The notes beneath the pieces are model-generated. The model searched no databases, was not told the origin of the DNA, and saw nothing but the letters and a program-made list of their open reading frames with translations. A DNA stretch of 64,000 bases from Apteryx mantelli (taxonomy: Eukaryota; Chordata; Aves; Apterygiformes; Apterygidae): positions 121,863,415 to 121,927,414 of the forward strand of contig NC_089979.1 of the NCBI RefSeq assembly GCF_036417845.1, written 5' to 3'. The translations under genes were made by a program, and so were the position numbers. Position 1 is the stretch's first letter; every line of letters starts with the position of its first letter. Positions 25,131 to 35,578 of the stretch are shown here, in pieces.

Positions 25131-25181
25131 CTTTGTTCCTTTACTCCCAGGTAAACCGTATGCAAAAGCACCATCTTCTCC
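25131..25181 (-). pseudogene. Relic helix exon (51 nt) with conserved helix imperfection
   Basis: Acceptor CTTTTACAG, donor GTAAAC. It reads GEDGAFAYGLPGSKGTK. The Gly-X-Y register is interrupted between residues 4 and 9. The COL6A4 counterpart (62343-62393, GMDGRGVSGPEGSKGAK) has the same length and an interruption at the same place, so this is an inherited family feature and not decay. Confidence 0.82.
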
Positions 25182-25813
25182 CTGTAAAAGGACCATTTTT
25201 TTTTAAATATTTGCATTTGTACTCTTTTTGTGTCTATCTGCACCTTAGTTTACTGACTGGGTGTTAATTCAAGTGCAAATCATACTGCAAATCATTCAGA
25301 CTTTTAGCAAAATCTTTATCAAGATATTGTGACAGAGTAAAAATAAAGTAAAACAAAATACTTGGTTTTGTTCTAGAGCAATGCCAAATACAAAAGGGAA
25401 CATGAAAGCACTAGCTGTTTTCAGGCTTTTCAGCTAAGAGAAAGTCTAGATCTAAAAAGCTTACCCTGATGAAGAGCTCTGTGCAACTGAGACCAGAGCC
25501 ATTACTGACATACATGTTGTGCTTGCTTGTTTTTTTTTCCAAAGGAATTTAAGTACCATACAAGCTGCAATCCAAATGCTCCATAAGAAACATGATAAAG
25601 CTTACTTAAACTTCAGCACATATTTGCTACCAAGATCAAGAGGTTGATCCTGCAGACATCCCCAGGACCTTTGCCTGGGAAAGAGTTATGATCAAATTCT
25701 GAAGGAGGATTTAACAAGGACAGAATAGGCAAGCAATTTTTAAATCTACTACATTAAGAGGGGGGAAACAAACGAACAAAATTAATCCAGTAATTTAACT
25801 AAGGGGACCTTAC

Positions 25814-25876
25814 TTTATTTCCTGTTTCCCCAGGAATCCCAGGACTCCCTGCAGGATCCACGGCTCCTGGTTCATT
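25814..25876 (-). pseudogene. Relic helix exon (63 nt) with two lost glycines
   Basis: Acceptor TTTATTTCAG, donor GTAAGG. It reads NEPGAVDPAGSPGIPGETGN then Lys. The glycines expected at residues 1 and 7 are Asn and Asp. The frame is open. In a working collagen such changes normally disrupt triple-helix folding. Confidence 0.82.
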
Positions 25877-27270
25877 CTGAAATAAACAAAAGGAGACAAA
25901 CATTACAATATACATTAAGAAAACAGAGAAAATGGATTCTTTCCCAGGTTGGAGTTCCATTTTTATAGAAACTGACTGATGACATAAACTTTGCAGATTA
26001 TATAACCATTACCTACCCCTCCTGACAATCCCACAAAGGATACGAGCCAGCAGGGTTTCAGGAAAAAGTTGATCTTTCAGTTAACACATGGAACAATAAA
26101 TCCATATGATCGGCTTCTACCTCCACTTCAAGCTTCCTGTTTAATTCTGGGTTTCATCTGCAGTCCACAGTAGAACAGAATGACTGAGAAGGATGGAAAC
26201 TAAATAGAAGAAAACTGTAGGTGCTATTCTATTACTTGCAAATTGAAATTAAGGGTATTCATAAAATCTGGCCTGAAAATCGGTCAGAAAACAATATCCT
26301 AGCCACTATTTTTTCCAGGAATTTAATCTAATTAGACATTTTGATTTAACAAGAGTCTGCTTAATCAAACTTTGCCATAACCTTTAGCATCTCCTCTATG
26401 AAACATCTCACTGCAGAATGACAACAATCAATCTTACCAGTTAAACACCTTCCTCCAGACATTTGGTAGGGATCGGTCAGCCAATGAAATAAAACTTAGC
26501 TTCCTGGTTGCAAAACAGCACACTCTACTGCTTCTTTCCCCTCCCTGATATGACATAAATGTTAGATACATAGAGGTCATTGTTACTTTGATTAGGAAAG
26601 AACATATCTGTTAGTCTCAATCCTGCCAAACCTTTCTTTTGTCAGTTCCAAATAAGTACTGTTATTTGTCCTTATACTCTATACTTCACAAAAATATCTT
26701 AACAAAATTGCTAGCAACTATCCATTCACATGGCCATTTACAAACTCCTTCAGGGCAAAGTATTGAACCAGTATTGCAGGAGTGCATCTACCACGTTGAC
26801 AGCATGGTAACTTTGCTTGAGCAAACCAGGTTAGCATCTTGGCCTTGTATTTGTAGCCAAAGAGCAGTAGCTCCATTATTCTAACGCAAACCCAAGAAAA
26901 GCAACAGACATGGGTTTTGGGTGTACACCAGAGCAGAGAGAGATCCACCCTCCCAGCCCTTCACAGCTAGCTTTCAGAAGCTCTGACTGGAGCTTTCTGT
27001 TATTAACATGGACCTTTATATGTAACAGATCTAAAAGACCAAAACTGGTATGTTTCTTAAGAAACTCATGCATTTTTCTTTTTTTTTAAACAGGCTTAGA
27101 AAATGCAAGGACAAGAAGTCAGGCATCTCTTTTTCTAGTCAATACCACGTACTGATTAGAAACCTCAGAATAAATTCTAATGAAAAACATTAATAATGAA
27201 CTCCCTCACTGGTTACTCACCCAGTACCTTACAATTAAGCAACATGCCATGTTTTCAGTATATTACTTAC

Positions 27271-27333
27271 TGGAGGACCTTTATATCCTGGTCTTCCTTT
27301 CTCTCCTTTCTGACCTCAAATTCCTTTTTGTCC
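27271..27333 (-). pseudogene. Relic helix exon (63 nt) with TGA stop
   Basis: Acceptor GTTTTATAG, donor GTAAGT. It reads GQKGI, stop, then GQKGEKGRPGYKGPP. The TGA is codon 6 (27318-27316), a Y position of Gly-X-Y, most simply a CGA (Arg) to TGA change. The remaining codons keep perfect glycine spacing. Confidence 0.88.
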
Positions 27334-27646
27334 CTATAAAACACATTATACATGAGAAAGTCCAGTTAACACACATAAACTATTAGTGTGAAATATTACC
27401 TTGGTCATTCATAGCATTTCAAATTTAAGAAGTGCTCTAAAACAAATAACTTTTTAGAGTTCACTACCCTGAGGTCTTGATGCTTTTGCCATTTTACAGG
27501 GACATTTGTCTACACAGCCAGAAACTCAATTTGGGAATAAATAAAGACACTATGTGAAGAATGGGGGAAATTCATATTAGGCAAAATGACAGGTAAGCCA
27601 TTCCTCAGAATACACTGTGACTGGAAGTCATAATAATAATGTTCAC

Positions 27647-27709
27647 CTGAAGTCCTTTGTATCCTTGTTTTCCTTGCAAGCCATCCTGACCTCACTGTCC
27701 ACAACTGCC
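27647..27709 (-). pseudogene. Relic helix exon (63 nt) with TGA stop
   Basis: Acceptor TTAAAAACAG, donor GTGAAC. It reads GSCGQ, stop, then GQDGLQGKQGYKGLQ. The TGA is codon 6 (27694-27692), again in a Y position where Arg is common. The overall pattern resembles the 63-nt exon at 27271, as expected for helix exons of the family. Confidence 0.88.
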
Positions 27710-28967
27710 CTGTTTTTAAAAGATAAGTTTTTATCTTGTTAAGGTTTTCTCATGTGACCTAACAAAAAGTAATACATTAGGATTTATTCTACTAAAAAAC
27801 ATTTTTTTTTCCCTTACATCTTCCTTCTATGGAATACATATTTTCTTGCATTTACAGATGTCAAAAAAATTCCAGACATTCTATGTATCCAATCTGATTT
27901 TCACACGTTGAACACTGCAGTCCCAGAATGAATTAGTAATCAATGCAGCAAAAACAATAAAAATTTATATATAATTATATTATATATAGTACTCCTAAAA
28001 TCATGCAATAATGATGCACTTGAAATAAAATCTTGTACGTGGACAATATGCAAGGAACTAAAAAACATCTAATACTGTCATTTTTAGGAATGACTTGCTC
28101 AGCGCTCAAAGCAGTGCCTTCTGTTTTAACAGGCCTACTGCTGAAAAAATGACACAAACAAAGGAGAAATGCAGTTTTACGTATCTAACAATACTGATAT
28201 GCAAGTTAAAAATAGCCAAAATTTGCAGTTTTATCTGGGAAATAGTTGTAATATACTCCTACAGATGTTTTAGTGCAATAGTATGAAGTATACATACACA
28301 TCTACTGATGCAAAAAAGCACACCCACACCCACACACTTCCGTGAGCTTTCACTCAGATGTGTGGAAGCTGGTGCTATATATTGATGCTAATGCTTAGGG
28401 AGAAAACACAAATAGTATTTGCAAGTAAAGCTTGTTTTCTTTAGCTGAAGAACATGTCAACACTTCATTTTATTCAGAGGAAAGATTTTTAAAAATCAGT
28501 TTATGTGTCACTACATCCAAGGAGTTTAACTTTATATCAAAGGTCTCAATACAGTGAAATAGTAAATGAGAGGCATCTTTGTTGGTGTTGGATTTCATTA
28601 AATCTTTTAGTATTTTTGTTTGTTTGTTATGGTAGATGTCTGACTTGAAAGTATGTAAAGAAATTTATTTAGAAATGTTCTTCACATGGCATTAAAATAC
28701 AGTGCAACAGTTTGGATTTCTATGATGCTGTTCCTAGAGCGTTAAGACCAGTCCTGCATACTTTATGCATGGATAGAACACCAATTATATCAGCACAACT
28801 AGTTATACAAAAAGATGAACAGGTTCAGGCTCCTGATCAATACAAAAAAGTATGTCTCAAACAGATCTATTGCAGCTACTTTAAATTCTCTTTCTCAAAA
28901 TTCTTTAGAAAAATAGTAAGCTTCTACACTGGACATATGGCAGATATAAGAAAGGAATAGTTCTTAC

Positions 28968-29003
28968 CTCTGGTCCCTGTTGTCCTCTTTGTCCTGGTAT
29001 TCC
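28968..29003 (-). pseudogene. Relic helix exon (36 nt, intact)
   Basis: Acceptor CCTTGTCTTAG, donor GTAAGA. It reads GIPGQRGQQGPE with perfect Gly-X-Y register. Confidence 0.82.
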
Positions 29004-32000
29004 CTAAGACAAGGTAAAAAAAATTGCCTGTGAAGCTTAGTCAGCTGTCATCTGAATGCTGTTTAAGTGTAAATAATTTGTTGCAACTATGTCATTAAAC
29101 CATTTGAGGCTGAAAGCTAAACAAATATAAAATGTAGATGAGATATTCACAGCTTCTTACAAAACCCCATGTATTTTCTTGTCGGTACCTATGATGTATT
29201 AATACACAGAGGCTAGAGCTAGCAAGGAGGTATTCATATTCATGCAGGGCTTCCAACAGTTCACCTTTGAGGCTTCCTAAAGAAACAGAGCTGTGACTGA
29301 ACTGGCTGACACTTCACTTTAAGGACAGTCTGTGGCATGATTCCAGCTTTGGCCTCCAGTTAAATTCTGGATGTTGCTTAAGAAAATGTATTTTTATTTA
29401 ACAGTTAGAGTGCTCTACTCACCAAATTAAATGTCGCTATGAAAAATGCATGCAAGGTAGATGCAAAAAGGCATTCTCCTACTAAATTGAGCCCAAAAAA
29501 TGATGAAAAATTTTTCATTTTCTTCACTATGCACAAGCTTCTTCAGTTAAGGAAGCTTACCATGTTGCCTACTGCTCCTAGCAAGCTGTCTGAGCATGTT
29601 GTCCTCTCTCACCTGTACATGGAAAATTTAATTTAATTTATTTAGCATCATTGCAACTTCTCACTTTTTCACAGGCTTTCTGATCCATTTTTGCATGCCA
29701 AATCTGTAAGATGACTACTTGTGGGACTCCCCCATGCCAACATTTTTTGTCAAAGTCTTTCAGTAAATGACATCTGCCATCAGAAGCGATCAGCTATGCA
29801 TCATTAAATGGGCCTGGCTTACAGCACTATCTAAGCACTGGCAAACACCATTTTCCTTCTCCTCAGAAAGATTCCTGCAGGCCCACATTAAGTGCACAGG
29901 ACTGGGGATTAGAGAGATCACAGATTTCTGCCTTTGCTTCTAGCTTGCTCTTTGATAGTAGGCAAGTCACTTCCTTGCTCTGCACCTCACTTTACTCATC
30001 TGTAACAATGAGAATAATGACACAGATTCCTTGTGAGGGTGTACTCCTGCTGAAAAGTACTGCACAAGAAGTAAGCATGTGTCCCAGGAGAAAAGGCTCA
30101 ACCAGTCTTTTCACTCCCCCTGAAAGCAGCAAGGGCCACCCTCTCATGTCTCTCATCCTAATGACAAAGTCTGTTTTCAGTTCGGTCTAAGCGCAAGTGG
30201 TGCTGTTGCTTTTCCCTTGAGGCAGCTGGGCCCTACACCCATAGGCAATATAGTCTTCCCTGATTCAGGTGGAGGAAAGAAGAGTGCTTGGTTCCCTTGT
30301 TCTCCTCTTTGTTTCTTCCTCTACCCAACCATTCACTTAAAAATCCATCCTTAGAAAACCTACCTGTTACATGGGTGACTTCTGGGAAGATGAGGAGAAT
30401 GTGAACTCCCATCTCTCCTAGAAGGGTGCATTGCTTCGAAGCCCAGGGTTTCAAGTATTGTAAAACATGTTAACCATCAACTCAGCACAATGGCCCTATT
30501 GCTCTTGCAATGCCAGGTCGTCCCTAACCTTGCACTCCTTTACCACAATTAGAGCAAGGCCAGATCTGTGACACCTGCTAACAGTCCAGCATAGCTCCAC
30601 AGAGCTAATTAGTGTGGGCAAAGTAACATGCTAGTGAGATAGTCCCATTTCTAACACCTCAGTGTGGATTTTAGTGCAGCTCATTTGGAGCTTGCTCAAG
30701 TATTTCACAGCGCAGAGCAAGCCCATCACTGCAGTCTATCCATAATTGCCTTTTTTACTCATTTTGAACAGATGTTTATGCCAAAAAATCATATGGAAAA
30801 ATGCTCTTTTATCCTCTGTAGGTGTAGTACAACTTTTAAGAATGACAGCAACAGAGTAACTAGAAAGACTGAATAATAACTTATGGACCATGTCCTCCAC
30901 AGCATTTCTCAAGAATACACAATGAGTGCTGCTCTTCTCTAATTTTCTTCAGTTGTATCCTGATGTTATGGGGTTATCTAGTGTGCAGCAGTACCATATG
31001 GCATTGAAAGCTGTCTACATACTAATTGGAAGGGAGTGGCTCATGATTCAGACTAATATCCTGAGCTGCAAGATCTTGACACCCTGAATAGGCCAACGGA
31101 AAGAGGTTGCCATCATTTGAGTAAGACAGACACTTGTAAATGGTCTGCCTAACTCTGTACATCATGATTCTCCTATGCCTCCATAGTCATAAGGACAATT
31201 ATGTCCCCAAATGAGTGGTTCAAATTCAGCCTTGGGGGCATGAAAATGTGTTAATATATGTTATATGTAATATTTAACATTGATATGATTTTTACTTTTA
31301 AAGTGTAATAGTAATAAAAATATCAGAAATATGAGTCTATTTTTTGTTTTCCTTAAAATCTTAGGTATGACTGCAGAAAGCACACTGTATTTTTTAACTA
31401 ATTGTTATTCTAGCAATAAATAATTATTAGCAAGAAGCTAACCCTAAAGCTATCATTATTCTTGACTTGAGTCAAACCACAGGAAAAGCTTGTACTATTG
31501 CTGTCTAAGCTGTATCATGCCTGTGAATGAACAGAGGAATTGAGTCTGAGGCATTTGGAAGACTAACAGTCAAATCTTTCAGTTCATCTTCATTATAAGT
31601 TTTCCTAAATTCAATGAGAATTTGCAGGAGCATTAGTAGCAGCATTCAGCATCACTGCAAGGGTATGTGGAATGTGAGAGCATCTGGTTCATTATGTTAC
31701 TTGGTTATTTTGGTTAAAGACTATTCAGTAAACAAGAAAAGTGATAAATGAAACACACAGACATACAAACAGTAATGAGCAGGTAATAATGACAAAGACC
31801 ACAACTCTTCAGCCAGCGATGGATGAGCCATTAACAGAAATTCTCAGGCATAGGCTTGCAGAGGGTCGACCTGAACTTTGTAACTGTGTAATGAATATTG
31901 TAGGATATTTGAGGGGGCTTCTGGGATAGTTTGAAACTTATTATCGGATATCAGAAGGGGCTTATGGGATTATGTAAAACATTATGGGATGTTTGGGGAA

Positions 32001-32270
32001 GGGTCAAAGGCAGTGAAAGGGAAGGATCAAGGTAGATAGGGGAGGAACAAACATGGGCTTGTGGGCTCAATGTTTACAGTGGTACTTTTTTCTCTTCAGT
32101 GATATTTCTGGTCAAACACCTTCCAGATCTTTGTTAGCATCACAGCTGATAAACAGTTAGTTCCCATATCCATGACACAGATATATTTAAAATATTGCAG
32201 ATAGCAGGGGGAACTGTGTAACTGGTAAACAGATACCTTATCAAAATATCACATATTTCTAAATCTGTAC
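29004..32270. other. Long relic intron, no gene recognised
   Basis: About 3.3 kb without a recognisable exon on either strand. Short open frames near 29.4, 29.9 and 30.7 kb have no recognisable motif. Confidence 0.5.
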
Positions 32271-32336
32271 CTTTTTCCCATCTTCTCCTTCAAAACCTTT
32301 TGTTCCTGCTATCTCATTGTTCAGCCCACGGTTACC
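32271..32336 (-). pseudogene. Relic helix exon (66 nt), glycine register broken
   Basis: Acceptor CCATTTTTCAG, donor GTACAG. It reads GNRGLNNEIAGTKGFEGEDG then Lys-Lys. It has 22 codons where 21 are usual. The third triplet starts with Asn and an extra Ala precedes GTK. Either this chain had a natural interruption here, or it has lost a glycine and gained a codon. The frame stays open. Confidence 0.78.
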
Positions 32337-32746
32337 CTGAAAAATGGAAACATTTCCCAGTAAGAATGCTTATTCTTAAAAAGTCACAGCCCTATCTGAG
32401 ATCTTGAAATAATTTAACATGTTAAATAAACAAGTGAGTCCTTAGTCAATGCATATGATTACCATCAACATTAGGAGGATTTCTGTTTGGAGAGAACAGA
32501 TCAAATTTTTCATACTAAATATTTTAAAGTTTCTTTAGCAAAACAATAGAGAGATTTACATATACAAAGGGTTAATAAAAAGCCCATGTATTAAACATGC
32601 CACAGTCACTGCATTATGATGTGAACACACTGGAAGAACATCTCTTTTTTGTCCTGGTGCACAGGAGACTACTTCTAAAATCTCATGACTACCTACAAGA
32701 AGATGTCTGCTTCTAGAAAATAGTGTTGCACTTGAAGAAAATATAC

Positions 32747-32809
32747 AGAATCTCCTTGAAAGCCCTTCTGGCCACGATCACCATGGGGTCCTGTTGGCCC
32801 TGGAGAGCT
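32747..32809 (-). pseudogene. Relic helix exon (63 nt), first Gly lost
   Basis: Acceptor CTGCTTTCAG, donor GTATAT. It reads SSPGPTGPHGDRGQKGFQGD then Ser. The first residue, normally Gly, is Ser (AGC for GGC). The rest keeps register. Confidence 0.8.
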
Positions 32810-34242
32810 CTGAAAGCAGAACATAGTAAGAATCTGAAACAATCCTTTCATGCAGGGTTTACCAAGAGATGGTTCTCAGTCCCAACTTTCCAATCTTCAT
32901 TTTTAAATGGTTTCACACATAGTTTCTTCCCATTTCCATTCCAAAAAAAAAGAAAAAAAGTGGCAGATCTTGGCAAGCAGTAATAGAGAAACAGCACAGT
33001 GCTCTACATTTTGTTTCATATTTTGCTGGCTTTTAACTAAAGAATTAAGTTCAAAATACTATTTGCAATGAAACAAACATGATTCCAAATATCAAAGAAC
33101 TTTGTAGAATATATTTTGAAGAGCATAGGCTAACATACATTCCTTGTTTTAAGTGTGCTGGTGCCTCATCTGTGAATGACCAGAGTCTTCTGATAGCAGA
33201 GTCAGTCCTTTGCCTCTTTGGGCACCTGTGCAAGGGCAGAAAGGCTGAGACAGCTTCTGCTGGCCTCATTTCCTCTGGCAGCGAGATAGGCACCAATCAG
33301 TTATCTGAGAGCACTGTTTTCCACAGACACTTGAAACTGGTATCCAGTTGCTGCTGCCGGGAGTTCAAACTATACATGCACAGACCTGCTGGCTACCAAC
33401 CAGTCTGCGATTCCTAATAGCAGCCATTGAAATGCAGAGGCTAAACTATGTCTATCCACCTGGATTATCACATTGTTTCCCACCAACTGTTTTTATCACA
33501 TAGAACAAGCCAAAATGTTCAGAGTGCCTCTCAGGGTGTTTTTTTGCTTCATTTCACCATTCTAGAAATGGTCATCTCATAAGTCAAAAGACAAATGGTC
33601 AATTGTCTAGCTACCAAAGCTCCTACAATCCAGTATCTCTCATTGCCCTTTGAAGCCCTAAATTACCACTGATTTCAGACCACAAGGTAACTGGGAAGGC
33701 GAAAGGGCTGCCCCATGCTTTATGAAAAAAAGTTATCTGGCTTTGGCAAACACAGTTAACAAAAAACCTCTTGTCTCGTGTATATGAACCTACAGGAGAA
33801 CTACAGGACTAGGCAGAGGTAGGGTGCATTTTATCTGTCTTTAGGCAAATAAAAATTAATCATATGGAGGAACCACTTGAGCTCAAGATAATAAGAGAAA
33901 ATGCTGACCTAGAAGATTGTAGGATACAGATTTAATTATTCTTTAAGTTGTCTTCTAAATAAAGACAGCCTACAGAAGAACTTCTTTCTGGGTATATACT
34001 CTATTTAATAATACTTGCTGGCTATTCATCAGTAGTTTGCTCCTCTTACTGGAAGTCTTATAATGACTGTCCTGATGTGTGTTCAAACAAAAAATATGCT
34101 AATAACTAACTTGGTGATATCGAGCTACCCCTTGTGCTTGAGAGTTTATTAAATGCATTGCTCACAGGGACAGTTTTATGAAATAGCCATACTATTGTTC
34201 TCAAATCCAAACCCTGACCAATAAAAGATAACAAGACATTAC

Positions 34243-34297
34243 CGGATAGCCAATGTCACCCATTTCTCCTTTCTTTCCAGGAACCCCAGGAGATCCC
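34243..34297 (-). pseudogene. Relic helix exon with one-base gain (55 nt)
   Basis: After acceptor CCTTTAG the exon begins GGGATCTCC. The Gly-X-Y frame (GSPGVPGKKGEMGDIGYP, 54 nt) needs one G fewer. Since the exon before it (34383-34427) ends in phase 0, the extra G shifts the frame and creates an early TGA. Donor GTAATG. Confidence 0.8.
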
Positions 34298-34382
34298 CTA
34301 AAGGTAAAATGTGGTATATTAATTCACTTCTATCACTCAATAACTTTGAGGTCAAGAAGGCAAAAGAAGGGAAATAATGTAC

Positions 34383-34427
34383 CTCTGCTCCTCTAATTCC
34401 ATCAATCCCATCATCCCCTTTGTCACC
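34383..34427 (-). pseudogene. Relic helix exon (45 nt, intact)
   Basis: Acceptor GTTATTTCAG, donor GTACAT. It reads GDKGDDGIDGIRGAE, an acidic helix segment in perfect register. Confidence 0.85.
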
Positions 34428-34566
34428 CTGAAATAACAAAAATGTGCATGAATGAATGGTTATTCTTCACACAACCAACCGCTGCATATTTACAATGTAC
34501 AGCAAGAATGGGATCTATGTTACCTCCTGTGGTTTTTGATCATGAGCACACAAAAAACAACAACAA

Positions 34567-34581
34567 CCCCCCCCCCCCCCC
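34567..34581. repeat. Poly-C run
   Basis: Fifteen C residues following CAACAA units. The length is likely unreliable. Confidence 0.85.
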
Positions 34582-35024
34582 AGAAAAACAGAACACAGGA
34601 ATCAATGCTTAAAGTTTCATTTCTCATATTTTCCCTAGGCACAACTATAAAATGGTTATTGAAGCAGACATCTGTGAAGCAACCTAAAAAGAAGTAACAC
34701 TGACTTAGTGCTCACTGACATCTGTGTCAGAACTCTCAGAAACTCCATTTAAAGCAGGATAAAGCCCTGAAGAATACTGCATTTACAAACATGGACTCTC
34801 TAGAGATGCTAGTCTACTAACTAACCTCTTAGGCCTCAGATGGGTTTCCACAGCTGAAGTGACCTACGAAACAATTGGCATACAGAAAAAAAAGATTTGC
34901 TAACATAAAACATATGGTAAGACTGAAATTCAAATTGTTATCTTTAAGTTATATTAATACATTTCTTGCTAATGTTACATATAAAATAAACATTTTTCAG
35001 TAAATGAAGATAGTCATATGGTAC

Positions 35025-35051
35025 CATTTTTCCAACAAATCCTCAAAATCC
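35025..35051 (-). pseudogene. Relic helix exon (27 nt) with TGA stop
   Basis: Acceptor TTTTCTTTTTAG, donor GTACCA. It reads Gly-Phe-stop, then GFVGKM. The TGA at 35045-35043 is in a Y position, most simply from CGA. Nine codons is a known helix-exon size in type VI collagens. Confidence 0.8.
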
Positions 35052-35156
35052 CTAAAAAGAAAAGAAATGGTAAAAGTTACATCAATATATAATGAAAACA
35101 TTGAGGCTTTATTTTAAGTCACAACGAAAAAAATTTTCAGAACTTTTTTTTTTAAC

Positions 35157-35228
35157 CTTTTGACCTCTTTTGCCTGGACATCCCATGCTGCCGTGTCTTC
35201 CTTGTGGTCCAGGTGGTCCTCTTGGGCC
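35157..35228 (-). pseudogene. Relic helix exon (72 nt, intact, with Cys)
   Basis: Acceptor CCCTCTTTCAG, weak donor GTTAAA. It reads GPRGPPGPQGRHGSMGCPG then KRGQK, 24 residues in perfect register. There is one Cys in an X position. Type VI chains use a helix cysteine when chains assemble into dimers and tetramers, so this may be that residue (inference). Confidence 0.85.
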
Positions 35229-35561
35229 CTGAAAGAGGGAAAATAGGAATCTAACTGTTGATATTTATGTGAGGTTTACAGAAGTCAGCAGCTAATTCAT
35301 CTGTTAGAAGGGTCTGGTACTGTGGTCCTGCAAAGGCTTCTTCTCAAGAAGTTTAGCCACAGTAAAATCCCCAGTTGACTGCAGATTAAAGAGGCTGCAA
35401 CGACAGAGAAATGTGTGACCACAAGACTCTCATGATTCAATGATCTCAAATGAAAGATCAAATATATCAGCAATATTGTATCAAATGTTTGAATATTTTG
35501 AAGTTGATATAATTTTGACTTCTTTTTAGCCATATGTGTCATTCTGTTACATCACACTTAC

Positions 35562-35578
35562 AGGTCCCAGAGCTCCTC
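35562..35578 (-). pseudogene. Possible short 5'-most relic helix exon
   Basis: A good donor (GTAAGT) follows codons GGA GCT CTG GGA CCT (GALGP). The nearest AG gives only 17 nt and a missing first base. This may be a damaged 18-nt helix exon. No helix exon was found further upstream. Confidence 0.4.

Larger units (their letters stand above)
13232..35578 (-). pseudogene. Type VI collagen alpha-chain pseudogene (COL6A5/A6-like), triple helix and C1 remnant
   Basis: Gene-level entry for the decayed chain. From right to left it has Gly-X-Y exons with the sizes and phase-0 boundaries of the family (72, 27, 45, 55, 63, 66, 36, 63, 63, 63, 51, 36 and 63 nt), then a C1 A-domain exon and a 94-nt C1-end exon. 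The order of the last four helix exons (63-51-36-63) matches the neighbouring COL6A4. Lesions seen: TGA stops in three helix exons, a one-base gain in the 55-nt exon, a frameshift and a lost acceptor in the C1 exon, five lost glycines, and about four missing exons before C1. About 234 residues of helix are traceable, against roughly 335 for the family. No N-terminal A domains lie between 35.6 and 46 kb. In mammals COL6A4, COL6A5 and COL6A6 are tandem, so its place downstream of COL6A4 suggests COL6A5. A partial COL6A4 duplicate is the alternative. Confidence 0.88.

Noticed and set aside
27271..27709. TGA codons as selenocysteine or readthrough sites
   Set aside because: They fall in collagen triplets beside frameshifts and a lost acceptor, so ordinary decay explains them; no SECIS-like element was looked for or expected.
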